Assembly: GCA_004298155.1 (NCBI GenBank)
Contig: SCRD01000010.1
Coordinates: 1 to 64,000 of the forward strand
DNA length: 64,000 nt
Direction: 5' to 3'
Origin: Acidobacteriota bacterium
Lineage (GTDB): Bacteria; Acidobacteriota; Terriglobia; UBA7540
Shown: in pieces, positions 37,903 through 47,061 of the stretch
How the letters are laid out: each line of letters begins with the position of its first letter
Position numbering within the stretch: the stretch's first letter is position 1
Translations under genes and position numbers: made by a program
Notes under the pieces: generated by a model
Database searches by the model: none
What the model saw: only the letters and a program-made list of their open reading frames with translations
What the model was told of the DNA's origin: nothing

Positions 37903-38780
37903 ATGCCGCCGAGGAGTTCGTCGAAGAGTTCAGGATCGGTGGTGGTGGAGGCGAGGTCGAAGCGCTCGCTGCCGGGGAAGCCGGCGATGGGATCGAGCAG
38001 GCGCTGGCCAGTCTGGAAATTGGGATCGCGGCCGAAGCGCAGGCGCAGATAGCGGCGCAGCAGGCGCTCAGTGGCGCCGATTAATCGCGTGGCGCGGCGG
38101 TGCGATTTATCGCGATCCAGCAGCACGGTGAGCAGCGTGTAGGCGCGCAGCTTGGTTTCATTGGCGTCGGTGGATTCAATCGGCGGGGCCTGGCTGAGAA
38201 AGAAGTTGATTCGCTCGAGCTGCCAGGCCGCCTGGGCGAAATAGATGCGGTGCTGCCGCCAGAGCGAGTCAGCGATCAGGCGCGCCAGCTCTTTCTCTTC
38301 TTCGCTCTGTGGCCCGAAGTAACGCGCCACCAGGCGGTGAATGGCCTGGTAGTCGCGCGGATTTTCTCCCAGCGCCGCCACCGGGCCGCGCAGCCGGCGG
38401 GCGAACAATCCGTGCTTGAGGATCTTTTCCGCCTGGCGCTCGATGCTCTGGCGGGTGCGGGCGGCGCGGGCCTTGGCGATCGACTGGCGAAGCTTGGCGA
38501 GGTGCTCGGGCGAGCGGCCCCGGGCCTTGAGCGCTTCGCGCGCTTTGGCAACGTTGCGGCTGGCGGCTTCACGCTGGGCGGATGAAAAAGCGCGTCCGGG
38601 CAGGCGGTTGGCAAAGTGCGCCTTCTTGATGCTCCAGCGGGAGGCGGCCCGGCGCGCGGGAGTGAATTCCCAGCGCGAGCGGCTGGCCTGCCAGGCTTTT
38701 TCAAGGTTTTTGAGCGAGGCGTCGCGATGGCGCGGCGACTGCTGATGTGTTGTTGTCAGCCTTCGCTGTTTATTAGACAT
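37899..38780 (-). CDS. Hypothetical basic helical protein
   Basis: 293 aa, not assigned to a named family. N-terminal ~130 residues are Arg/Lys/Ala-rich and helical (HLAKLRQSIAKARAARTRQS), followed by GPVAALGENPRDYQAIHRLVARYFGP, SEEEKELARLIADSLWRQHRIYFAQAAW and a C-terminal half with LRRYLRLRFGRDPNF. This composition recurs in lineage-specific proteins near mobile elements, but the function is unknown. Its TAG stop (37899-37901) is inside an imperfect REP. A 12-bp inverted repeat lies 20 bp upstream of its ATG. No SD. Confidence 0.7.
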   Translation of the reverse strand: MSNKQRRLTTTHQQSPRHRDASLKNLEKAWQASRSRWEFTPARRAASRWSIKKAHFANRLPGRAFSSAQREAASRNVAKAREALKARGRSPEHLAKLRQSIAKARAARTRQSIERQAEKILKHGLFARRLRGPVAALGENPRDYQAIHRLVARYFGPQSEEEKELARLIADSLWRQHRIYFAQAAWQLERINFFLSQAPPIESTDANETKLRAYTLLTVLLDRDKSHRRATRLIGATERLLRRYLRLRFGRDPNFQTGQRLLDPIAGFPGSERFDLASTTTDPELFDELLGGM

Positions 38781-38799
38781 TGTTTTCTTGAAGGACGCC

Positions 38800-38838
38800 C
38801 TGGCGCATACATTCCAAGCTGCGGAGTGTATGCGCCAG
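38800..38838. repeat. Long perfect inverted repeat upstream of the 293-aa gene
   Basis: CTGGCGCATACA (38800-38811) and TGTATGCGCCAG (38827-38838) are exact complements with a 15-bp loop. Different sequence family from the REPs. No T-run on either side, so terminator function is doubtful; it may be a palindromic intergenic repeat or an operator for the gene on its left. Confidence 0.7.
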
Positions 38839-39001
38839 CCTGATTGCTACGCGGCAAAGGGCGGGGCGCGAAGGGTGCGCCCGTGAATCTCCTGTAAAAG
38901 CGGCGGCGAAGTGGCCGCGAATACGCCGTGGGGTGGCGTTGACATTGGTAGGCTAGCATAAGGAGAGGTTGTTGTCAAGAAAAAAGTTGCGCGAAGAGAG
39001 T

Positions 39002-39051
39002 GTAGCGGCGAGTTTATCTCGCCACGTGTGGCGGCGTAAAGCCGCCGCTAC
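39002..39051. repeat. 50-bp paired-hairpin element
   Basis: Ends GTAGC and GCTAC are inverted repeats. Inside are two hairpins, GGCGAG/CTCGCC and GGCGGC/GCCGCC, separated by ACGTGT. The same 50-bp architecture with other hairpin sequences occurs at 46968-47017, and a half copy at 55751-55778. GTAG ends suggest mobilisation by a RAYT. Confidence 0.75.
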
Positions 39052-39112
39052 AAAAAAGCTTGCGCTACAATTGTCCCTCAGTTCTTAACATTTCACGGCA
39101 AGGGAGGACGGC

Positions 39113-39508
39113 ATGGCAACGTTGGGCCTGATTGAATACAAGGACGCCGGCCCGGAAGTGCGGGCGGTGTATGACGACATCATGGCGACGCGCAAGACGG
39201 ACTGGGTGAACAACTTCTGGAAGGCGCTGGCGCACGATCCGGCAACGCTGCGGCGGACGTGGCAAAGCATCAAGGAAATCATGGCCGAGGGCGCGCTTGA
39301 CCGCCTGACGAAGGAGATGATCTACCTGGCCGTGAGCGTCACCAACCAGTGCGGCTACTGCATCGCCTCGCACACCGCCGGCGCGCGCAAGGCCGGAATG
39401 ACCGATGCCATGCTGGCCGAGCTCGCCGCCGTGGTGGGCATGGCGAATGAAACCAACAGCCTGGCTGGCGCCTGGCAGATTGAAGTGGACGAGCAGTTCA
39501 AGACGTAA
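39113..39508 (+). CDS. Carboxymuconolactone decarboxylase/AhpD-like protein
   Basis: 131 aa. The CMD-fold redox motif CGYCIASHTAGARK (about 82-95) has the CxxC and following His of AhpD-type peroxidases. Upstream helix LTKEMIYLAVSVTNQ is typical. Likely a thiol peroxidase or disulfide-reducing partner in oxidative-stress defence; a decarboxylase function is less likely. SD GGGAGG at the correct distance from the ATG. Standing alone before the ion-channel gene. Confidence 0.9.
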   Translation: MATLGLIEYKDAGPEVRAVYDDIMATRKTDWVNNFWKALAHDPATLRRTWQSIKEIMAEGALDRLTKEMIYLAVSVTNQCGYCIASHTAGARKAGMTDAMLAELAAVVGMANETNSLAGAWQIEVDEQFKT

Positions 39509-39634
39509 CCCCGGAGAGGAACAAGGCCGCGAACCGCAGGACGCAGGGGACTGGGCTACGGTAGAACGTTCTCTGCCAACCTGCTAGAGTTATGGGGAAC
39601 AGTTTCGCAGGCGTCTGGGTGAAAGGAAAACTTT

Positions 39635-40780
39635 GTGGCGGCGTTCATTTTCCTGCTGGGAATCGTTCTGCTGGGCACGATCCTCTGGGACGCTTTTGAG
39701 ACCATCATTCTGCCGCGACGGGTGACGCGGCGCTACCGGTTGACGGCGGCGTTTTATCGTTATACGGGAAAGCCCTGGCTGGCCATCGCCCGCCGCATCA
39801 AATCCGCCAAACGCCGGGAAGGGTTTCTGGGAGTTTACGGGCCGCTCTCGGTGCTGATGCTTTTCGGCGTGTGGGCAGGCGGCCTGATCCTGAGCTTCGC
39901 CATGATGCAGTGGGCGGAAGCCTGCCTGACGGGCGACCCAGGCACGATCCAGTCGTTCCGAACGCAGCTTTATCTGAGCGGCACCAGCTTTTTTACGCTG
40001 GGACTGGGCGACGTGACACCCAAAACGCCGTTTGCGCGGGTTGTGACCGTTGCCGAGGCCGGCATGGGCTTTGCCTTCCTGGCAGTAATCATTTCCTACC
40101 TGCCGGTGCTCTACGGAGCGTTTTCCAGGCGCGAGGCCAACATTTCGCTGCTTGACGCGCGCGCCGGCTCTCCGCCAACCGCCGCCGAGTTGCTGCGCCG
40201 GCACGTCCGACAGCAGAACCTGGAAGCGCTTGACCAATATCTGCGCGCCTGGGAAACCTGGGCGGCTGAGCTGATGGAAAGCCACCTTTCCTATCCGGTA
40301 CTCTGCCATTTCCGCTCGCAGCACAACAACCAGTCGTGGGTGGCGGCGCTGGCAACCATTCTGGACGCCTGCGCGCTGCTGATTGCCCACACCGAGGGCG
40401 CGCTGCGCTGGCAGGCGGAACTGACCTTCGCCATCTGCCGCCACGCGCTGGTGGACCTGGCGCAGGCGCTGGCCATCCCGCCGCGGCTGGTTTCGAGCGA
40501 CCGCTTTGAGCCGGCCACGCTCGCTGAGGTGCGCGAGATTCTATGCGCCTGCGGGACGCCCATGTGCAGAGAGCGCGCCGCCGAAGAAACGCTCGAGAAG
40601 CTGCGCGGCATGTATGAGCCCTACCTGTTTGGATTTTCAGAGCGGCTGCTGATGGCGCTTCCTGTATGGGGGCCCGCCAAACCCAGTCCGGACAACTGGC
40701 GCACCAGCGCCTGGGAAAAAGTCTCGTCGGCAGCGGACCCATCAGCGGTGGTGGGCGTGGAAGAGGATGACCACTCCTGA
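39635..40780 (+). CDS. Two-TM potassium channel family protein with TLGLGD filter
   Basis: 381 aa. First membrane helix at the N-terminus (FIFLLGIVLLGTILWDAF), another about 70-92, pore loop SGTSFFTLGLGDVTPKTPFAR with the filter T121-LGLGD126 in place of TVGYGD, then a last helix about 133-155. Residues 160-380 form a long helical cytoplasmic part that is not an RCK domain. Related GLGD-type channels exist, so the ion selectivity could differ from K+. GTG start with AAAGGAAAA upstream. Monocistronic. Confidence 0.82.
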   Translation: MAAFIFLLGIVLLGTILWDAFETIILPRRVTRRYRLTAAFYRYTGKPWLAIARRIKSAKRREGFLGVYGPLSVLMLFGVWAGGLILSFAMMQWAEACLTGDPGTIQSFRTQLYLSGTSFFTLGLGDVTPKTPFARVVTVAEAGMGFAFLAVIISYLPVLYGAFSRREANISLLDARAGSPPTAAELLRRHVRQQNLEALDQYLRAWETWAAELMESHLSYPVLCHFRSQHNNQSWVAALATILDACALLIAHTEGALRWQAELTFAICRHALVDLAQALAIPPRLVSSDRFEPATLAEVREILCACGTPMCRERAAEETLEKLRGMYEPYLFGFSERLLMALPVWGPAKPSPDNWRTSAWEKVSSAADPSAVVGVEEDDHS

Positions 40781-40895
40781 GGGGCGCGGACTACGAGCGA
40801 AAGTCGCTATTCCAACGTCCGAAACTTTGCGTCATCAGAAAAGCTGGTGAGCCCGAAAGAATAATCTGCGAGAATTCATAGATCAGGAGGTGAAC

Positions 40896-42443
40896 ATGCC
40901 GAGCGAGCGGAATGCCGCAGAATGGCGGAAATGGACAGCGATCGTTCCTAATCTCAGGCGTAGCAATCGGGCGCGAGCACAAAGCCCGCGCGTGCCATGG
41001 CCAGGTATTGTTCTTGCAGTCATTGCACTAGTTCTGATACCGGGGCTTGCCGGCACGCAGGCCCTGGGGGCGGAGGGCAACAGCGCGGCCGGGGCATCGC
41101 GCATGTCCGCGGCGCAGCTTCTCTCTACGCTGGCCTCGGAACCGGCTACTCCGCAGCAGCCAGCAGCCGCCGACGGGAGCAGCACCAGCGCGCCGCTGAC
41201 GCTCACGCTGAAGGATGCGCTGGAGCGTGCGGAGAAATACAGCCCGCAGTTCCAGGCGGCGGTGACGGCCACGAGGATGGCGCGAGCCAGCGTGACGCAG
41301 GCGCGGTCCACGCTGCTGCCTTCGGCGGATTACACTACCCAGGAACTTCTGACGCAGGGCAATGGCAAGGTGCCCACCGGGCGTTATGTTACCAACGACG
41401 GCGTTCACGTTTACCGCTCCTGGGGCGTTTTTCGGCAGACGTTTTCCGCGGACACTTTTACATTGGCAAGCTACCGGGCCGCGACGGCAGCGCAGGATAT
41501 TGCCCGCGCCCAGCAGGAGATTGCGCAGCGCGGACTGAAGGTTGCAGTGACGCAGGCCTATTATGCACTGGTTGTGGCCGAGCGTGGCTACGGCACGGCG
41601 CAGCAAGGTCTCGACCAGGCCCATGCTTCGCTTGAAAGCAGCCAGGAACTGGAGAAGGGCGGCGAGGTAGCGCACAGTGACGTGATCACCTTCCAGATCC
41701 AATACAACCAGCAGCAACAGGCGTTCCAGGAGGCCACGATGGCCATGGCGAACGCGCGGCTGGCGCTCGCGGTGATGCTGTTTCCCGATTTCAATCAGAA
41801 CTTCAACGTGGTGGACGACCTCGATACCTCTCCGCCCCTGCCCACGCTGGAAGAAGCTGCGAAAATGGCCGAGGCAGGGAACCCCGAAATTCGCGCTGCG
41901 ATGGCGGCCCTGCGCCAGTCGCGCTACGGAGTGTCGCAGGCAAAAGCGGCTTTCCTCCCCACGCTCTCTTTTGACGTCGATTACGGAATCGAGGCCAACG
42001 CCTACGCCCTGCGCAGCGTGGCCAGCGGATTTCGGGAAGCAGGCCCGCTGCCTAACCTGGGCTTCTTTATGACGGCCACGCTGAACGTGCCGGTGTGGCA
42101 CTGGGGGGCGAACCTCAGCAAGCTTCATCAGGCGCAGTATCAGAAGCAACAGGCGCAGGTGGAATTGAGCTTTGCGCAGCGGCAGGTGCTGAAAAACCTC
42201 TATTCCTACTATAATGAAGCGCGCACGTCCCGGTCAGAGCTGGCTACGCTCGAGAATTCGGCCAGCCTTGCGGCCGAGGGCCTGCGGTTGAACCTGCTTC
42301 GCTACAAGTCAGGAGAGGCGACGGTGCTGGATGTGTTGAACGCGCAGAACACGCTGACGCTGGCCCGCAACGATTTCGCGGCCGGGCTGGCCCGTTATCG
42401 CGTGGCCCTGGCCAATCTCCAGACGCTCACGGGGACCTTCTAA
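40896..42443 (+). CDS. TolC family outer-membrane efflux protein
   Basis: 515 aa from ATG 40896, which lies 3-5 nt after an AGGAGGTGA Shine-Dalgarno; GTG 40890 inside the SD is unlikely. N-terminal signal segment about 34-54. Two long helical repeats typical of OEP domains: LKDALERAEKYSPQFQAAV and PTLEEAAKMAEAGNPEIRAA, each followed by coiled-coil and beta parts. Trimeric outer-membrane duct. First gene of the tripartite efflux operon (gaps of 3 and 7 bp to the next genes). Confidence 0.93.
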   Translation: MPSERNAAEWRKWTAIVPNLRRSNRARAQSPRVPWPGIVLAVIALVLIPGLAGTQALGAEGNSAAGASRMSAAQLLSTLASEPATPQQPAAADGSSTSAPLTLTLKDALERAEKYSPQFQAAVTATRMARASVTQARSTLLPSADYTTQELLTQGNGKVPTGRYVTNDGVHVYRSWGVFRQTFSADTFTLASYRAATAAQDIARAQQEIAQRGLKVAVTQAYYALVVAERGYGTAQQGLDQAHASLESSQELEKGGEVAHSDVITFQIQYNQQQQAFQEATMAMANARLALAVMLFPDFNQNFNVVDDLDTSPPLPTLEEAAKMAEAGNPEIRAAMAALRQSRYGVSQAKAAFLPTLSFDVDYGIEANAYALRSVASGFREAGPLPNLGFFMTATLNVPVWHWGANLSKLHQAQYQKQQAQVELSFAQRQVLKNLYSYYNEARTSRSELATLENSASLAAEGLRLNLLRYKSGEATVLDVLNAQNTLTLARNDFAAGLARYRVALANLQTLTGTF

Positions 42444-42446
42444 CCG

Positions 42447-43691
42447 ATGCCCACCAAATCACGACCCTGGTTCGAACGCCGCACGCCCGCCCTGCTGGCG
42501 CTCGGGGTTTCGCTTGTGATGGCCGGCTGCGGCGGCAAGGAAGCTCCCGAACCTCAGCCGCTGGTCACGGTGCAGGCGGTGCGCGTGGAGCGGGCAGAAA
42601 TCCGGCAGCAGATCCGTTCAGAGGCCGTGCTCTATCCGCTCAACCAGGCCACCATCGTGCCCAAAATCAGCGCACCTATCAAGAAGTTTTATGTGCAGCG
42701 CGGTGATCGCGTACACGCCGGGCAGCTTCTGGCGATGCTCGAAAACAGCGATCTGGCTGGCGCCGCCGCCAGCGCCAAAGGCACTTACGAACAGGCCCAG
42801 GCGAATTATGAGAGCACCGCCGCCGCCAACCTTCCCGAACAGGTCACGCAGGCGAAAGGGAACGTGGAAAGCGCCAAGGCCGGGTACGCAGCCGCTCAGA
42901 AGCTTTACGACAACAGCCAGAAGCTTTATCAGCAGGGCGCCCTGGCCGGGAAGCAGCTTGACCAGGCGCGTGTGGGACTGGTGCAGGCGCAGGCGCAGTT
43001 GCAGAGCGCCGAGCAGCAGCTCGAAAAGCTGCAATCCGTCGGGCTGAAGTCCCAATTGAAAGCGGCCCAGGGACAACTGGATGCCGCCAAGGGCGCTTAC
43101 GATAACGCCGCAGCACAGCTTTCGTACACGGAAATCCGCAGCCCGATTGACGGCGTGGTTACGGACCGGCCGCTCTTCCCGGGCGACATGGCTTCACCTG
43201 CGGCACCGCTGGTGACGGTGATGGACCTGTCGCAGGTGGTGGCGCGGGCGCGCGTTCCTGCGGCCGAAGCTGCCGCGCTGAAGGTGGGCGACGCGGCTGA
43301 GATTTCCGTGGCGGATGGATCGAAGCCGCTGGCGGGAAAAGTGACGGTAGTAAGCCCGGCGATCGACCCTGACAGCACAACCGTCCAGGTGTGGGCGCAG
43401 GCCGCGAACCCCAGGGGCGAACTGAAACCCGGTTCCACCGTGACGGTCACTGTCACCGCCAGGAAGGTGGCCGACGCGCTGGTGGTTCCGCGGACGGCGC
43501 TGCTGAACGATCCCGACCTTGGCCCGTACGTGATGCTGATTGATTCAGCGAGCGTTGCGCACCAGGCGAAGGTGGGACCCGGCATCGAGCAGGGCGGCAA
43601 TGTGGAGATCACGAAGGGGCTCAAAGCAGGAGATCTGATCGTGGCCCAGGGCGCTTATGCGCTGCCCGACGGCACCAAGGTGAAGTATTAG
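42447..43691 (+). CDS. RND efflux periplasmic adaptor (membrane fusion) lipoprotein
   Basis: 414 aa. Lipobox-like LVMAGC near 21-26 after a short hydrophobic segment: Cys would be lipidated. Barrel-sandwich hybrid halves (IVPKISAPIKKFYVQRGDRV and YTEIRSPIDGVV) surround a long coiled-coil hairpin (about 95-215, Ala/Gln-rich). Beta-barrel and membrane-proximal domains follow. Bridges the RND pump and the TolC protein. Confidence 0.93.
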   Translation: MPTKSRPWFERRTPALLALGVSLVMAGCGGKEAPEPQPLVTVQAVRVERAEIRQQIRSEAVLYPLNQATIVPKISAPIKKFYVQRGDRVHAGQLLAMLENSDLAGAAASAKGTYEQAQANYESTAAANLPEQVTQAKGNVESAKAGYAAAQKLYDNSQKLYQQGALAGKQLDQARVGLVQAQAQLQSAEQQLEKLQSVGLKSQLKAAQGQLDAAKGAYDNAAAQLSYTEIRSPIDGVVTDRPLFPGDMASPAAPLVTVMDLSQVVARARVPAAEAAALKVGDAAEISVADGSKPLAGKVTVVSPAIDPDSTTVQVWAQAANPRGELKPGSTVTVTVTARKVADALVVPRTALLNDPDLGPYVMLIDSASVAHQAKVGPGIEQGGNVEITKGLKAGDLIVAQGAYALPDGTKVKY

Positions 43692-43698
43692 TCCATCG

Positions 43699-46600
43699 AT
43701 GAACGACCGCGCCCAGCCAAATCCCGACCTCACGCCAGCCTCCGGCGCCCGCGATAAAGAAGCGTCCTCTTACTGGTTTGCGCGGGAGACCAAGCCCATC
43801 ATCTTCCTGATTATCGCCCTGGCCCTGGTGGGCATCTATCTCGGCTTCACCATTCCCATCGCGGTTTTTCCCACTACGAATTTTCCCCGCGTCATCGTCG
43901 GCGTGGACAACGGCGTGATGCCCATCGACCAGATGATGGTGACCATCACGCGGCCGATTGAAGAGACCGTGAGCGGCGTGCTGGGCATCGAGGACGTGAG
44001 GTCGATCACCAGCCGCGGCTCGGCGGAAATCGACCTGTTCTTCAACTGGCACGTGGATATGTTTGAGACGCTCCAGCGCGTGAATGCAGCCATCGCCAAG
44101 GTGCGGCCTGATCTTCCTGCCACGGCGCGTATTGATACCAACCGCCTGGAGTTTTCCAGCTTTCCGATTCTGGGCTACAGCCTTACCTCGAAGACGGTGT
44201 CGCAAACCGAATTGTGGGAGCTGGCCACCTACAGCATCAAGCCGCGCCTGAACAGCCTGGCGGGCGTGGGCAGCATTCTGGTCCAGGGGACCGAGGTGCC
44301 GGAGTTCCACATCACGCCCGACCCGGCCAAGCTGCTGGCCACCCGCGTGACGGTTTCCGACCTGCTGAGCGCGGTTGACCGCTCGAACCTCATCCAGTCG
44401 CCCGGCCTCCAGGAACGGGACCACCAGCTTTACCTGGACCTGATCACCGGCCAGGTCCACGACCCGAAGGAAATTGCCGGCGTATTTGTGAAAAAGGACC
44501 CCGCCGGCAATCCTCTTTACGTCCGCGACGTCGCGAGTGTGACTTCAGGAGTTGCGCCGAATTACACCATCGTAACCGCCAACGGCAAACCTGCCGTGCT
44601 GGTGAACATCAACCGGCAACGGCAGAGCAACACCATGCGCGTGGCGGCGGAAGTGCAGGCGGAGATGCAGCAGATTGAAAAGACGCTGCCGCCGGGCGTA
44701 GTGGTCAGGAATTTTTATGACCAGTCGTGGATTGTGGGGGAATCCATCAAAAGCGTGCGAGACGCCATTCTGATCGGCATCATCCTGGCGTCTGCGGTGC
44801 TGGTGCTTTTCCTGCGCGACTGGGGATCATCGTTCATCGCCGGCATGGTGATCCCCATCAGCATCCTGATGACGTTTGTGGCGCTGAAATTTCTGGGTGA
44901 GAGCTTTAACCTGATGTCGCTGGGCGGCCTGGCGGCTGCCGTGGGCTTGATCATCGATGACGCCATCGTTGTGGTGGAAAACACCGTGCTGCGCCGCGAG
45001 GGCGGGCAGGGGCGGTTTGAAGCCGTAGCGCGCTCGCTCAAAGAACTGACGGTGCCGCTGATCGGGTCGACGCTGACGCCCATTGTAGTCTTTGTGCCGC
45101 TGATTGCGATCACCGGAGTCACCGGGGTTTTCTTCCGCGCGCTGGCGGTCACGGTGGGCGTGGCGTTGCTTGCATCGCTCACGCTGGCGCTGACCTGGAC
45201 CCCCAACCTTTGCCTTTACCTGCTGCGCAACAAGCGACAGCCCGAAGAGGGACTGCCCGGCGCGAGCAGCGTCGCACCGCCCGAACCCCCAGCGGGCAGC
45301 CGGGAGCCTGAAGCTCCGGATGAGCTGCGGGGCCTGACTCCTGAGCAGACTGACATGCGGCGGATGATGGAGCTGGAAGAGCGCTCGATGGGGAAGGCCA
45401 TCAGCCGGGTGATTGATTCTTACGATCATTGGTTCCGAAGGGCGCTCGATCGCCCGTGGCTGCTGGCCGCGCTGGCCGTTGTGCTTATCGTGGTGTCTTT
45501 CCTTTGCTACCGGCATATCGGCTCTGACCTGCTCCCGGAGATGGACGAAGGAAGTTTTATCCTGGATTACGTGACGCCTCCCGGCAGTTCGCTCAGGGAG
45601 ACCAACCGCATGATCGACCACATTCTGCAGATTGTCCGCTCAGTGCCCGAGGTTGATACCGTATCGCGGCGCACCGGGCTCCAGCTTGGACTGGCGACGG
45701 TAACGGAGGCAAACACGGGTGACATTTCAGTCAAGCTCAAGACGGACCGGAGCCGCGACGTCTGGCAGATTATGAATGAGATCCGCACCAAGGTTACGCA
45801 GCAAGAGCCCGCCGTGCAGGCCGATTTCACCCAGAAGCTCCAGGACATGATCGGCGACCTGACGAGCGCCCCGCAGCCGATCTTTATCGAGCTATTTTCG
45901 CCCAACGCGCAGTTGATCAATTCCTGGGCGCCGAAAGTGGCTGACGCTATCGGCAAAATCCAGGTGTCCGGCCGCCATCCCGTAGTGGATGTCGACAACG
46001 GGATTGATTCCACTACAAGCGGCCCGGCCATTGTGTATCAGGTGGACGTGGCGAAGGCGGCCCACGCGGGTTTCACGCCGCAGGACGTGTCAACCGAAGC
46101 CCAGGCCATGCTGGACGGCGTGCCGGCGGCGCAGCCCGCCGTGGTGAATGACCGGCCCTACACGGTGCGAATTCGATTTCCTGAAGAGGGCCGCTCCTCG
46201 CTGAGCGCCATGAACAACACGGTGATGATCAGCCCCACGGGGCAACTGGCCAGTCTGGGCGGCCTGGCGTCGATAACGGAACTGCCCGGCCAGACGGAAA
46301 TCCTGCAGGACCACCAGCAGCGATACGTGGCCGTTACGGCGCGCCTCGAGGGCCTGGACCTGGGCCATGGAATCGCCGCCGTCCGGCAGACGCTGGCGGA
46401 CCTGCACATGCCTCCTTCCATCCGGGTGGAATACGGCGGCCTTTACAAGACGCAGCAGCAGTCGTTCCGCGACCTGGTCATGGTGCTGGTCCTCGCGGTG
46501 CTCTTCGTCTTCCTTGTGCTGCTGTTTGAGTTCAAAAGCTTTTCCGCGCCCGTTGCCATTCTTGCCTCCGCAACGCTTTCGACTTCGGGAGTGCTGTTCG

Positions 46601-46959
46601 CCTTGTTCCTTACGGGCTCGACCTTCAACCTGTCGTCTTTCATGGGCCTGATCATGGTAATCGGCATTGTGGCCAAAAACGGCATCCTGATTCTGGACGC
46701 AGAAGGGAAGTTTCGCGCAGCGGGCTACAACGCCCGTGAAGCGATCATCCAGGCGGGACGGCGGCGACTGCGGCCCATCGTGATGACGGCGCTGGCGGCT
46801 GCGCTCGGGTTTCTGCCGCTGGCGCTGGCGATTGGTGCGGGATCGCAGATGCTCCAGCCGCTGGCCATCGCCGTGATCGGCGGCATCCTGATCGCCATTG
46901 TGCTGTCGCTGCTGGTGACGCCGGTTCTGTATTACTACTTGAGCAGAAAGGCGGCGTAA
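43699..46959 (+). CDS. RND efflux pump inner-membrane permease
   Basis: 1086 aa, full length. Twelve-helix proton-driven exporter: first helix near 30-50, large periplasmic domains, GLIIDDAIVVVENT (TM4 Asp pair of the proton relay), and a second half with SDLLPEMDEGSFILDYVTPP, similar to heavy-metal/hydrophobic efflux pumps of the AcrB-CzcA superfamily. A Pro/Ser/Glu-rich linker of about 40 residues between the halves (around 515-555) is longer than usual. Substrate unknown. Third gene of the operon; a paired palindrome follows the stop and might end the transcript. Confidence 0.95.
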   Translation: MNDRAQPNPDLTPASGARDKEASSYWFARETKPIIFLIIALALVGIYLGFTIPIAVFPTTNFPRVIVGVDNGVMPIDQMMVTITRPIEETVSGVLGIEDVRSITSRGSAEIDLFFNWHVDMFETLQRVNAAIAKVRPDLPATARIDTNRLEFSSFPILGYSLTSKTVSQTELWELATYSIKPRLNSLAGVGSILVQGTEVPEFHITPDPAKLLATRVTVSDLLSAVDRSNLIQSPGLQERDHQLYLDLITGQVHDPKEIAGVFVKKDPAGNPLYVRDVASVTSGVAPNYTIVTANGKPAVLVNINRQRQSNTMRVAAEVQAEMQQIEKTLPPGVVVRNFYDQSWIVGESIKSVRDAILIGIILASAVLVLFLRDWGSSFIAGMVIPISILMTFVALKFLGESFNLMSLGGLAAAVGLIIDDAIVVVENTVLRREGGQGRFEAVARSLKELTVPLIGSTLTPIVVFVPLIAITGVTGVFFRALAVTVGVALLASLTLALTWTPNLCLYLLRNKRQPEEGLPGASSVAPPEPPAGSREPEAPDELRGLTPEQTDMRRMMELEERSMGKAISRVIDSYDHWFRRALDRPWLLAALAVVLIVVSFLCYRHIGSDLLPEMDEGSFILDYVTPPGSSLRETNRMIDHILQIVRSVPEVDTVSRRTGLQLGLATVTEANTGDISVKLKTDRSRDVWQIMNEIRTKVTQQEPAVQADFTQKLQDMIGDLTSAPQPIFIELFSPNAQLINSWAPKVADAIGKIQVSGRHPVVDVDNGIDSTTSGPAIVYQVDVAKAAHAGFTPQDVSTEAQAMLDGVPAAQPAVVNDRPYTVRIRFPEEGRSSLSAMNNTVMISPTGQLASLGGLASITELPGQTEILQDHQQRYVAVTARLEGLDLGHGIAAVRQTLADLHMPPSIRVEYGGLYKTQQQSFRDLVMVLVLAVLFVFLVLLFEFKSFSAPVAILASATLSTSGVLFALFLTGSTFNLSSFMGLIMVIGIVAKNGILILDAEGKFRAAGYNAREAIIQAGRRRLRPIVMTALAAALGFLPLALAIGAGSQMLQPLAIAVIGGILIAIVLSLLVTPVLYYYLSRKAA

Positions 46960-46967
46960 GACGGCCT

Positions 46968-47017
46968 GTAGCGCCGGGCTTCAGCCCGGCACGTGCCGAC
47001 CTGAAGGTCGGCGCTAC
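46968..47017. repeat. 50-bp paired-hairpin element after the efflux operon
   Basis: GTAGC and GCTAC ends; hairpins GCCGGGC/GCCCGGC and GCCGACC/GGTCGGC separated by ACGT. Same length and plan as 39002-39051. It begins 9 bp after the RND stop, so it could stabilise or end the efflux mRNA. Confidence 0.8.
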
Positions 47018-47061
47018 AAAGACGACTACGCAACGGCTCCACAAAAGCGTCTGCGCAAACC

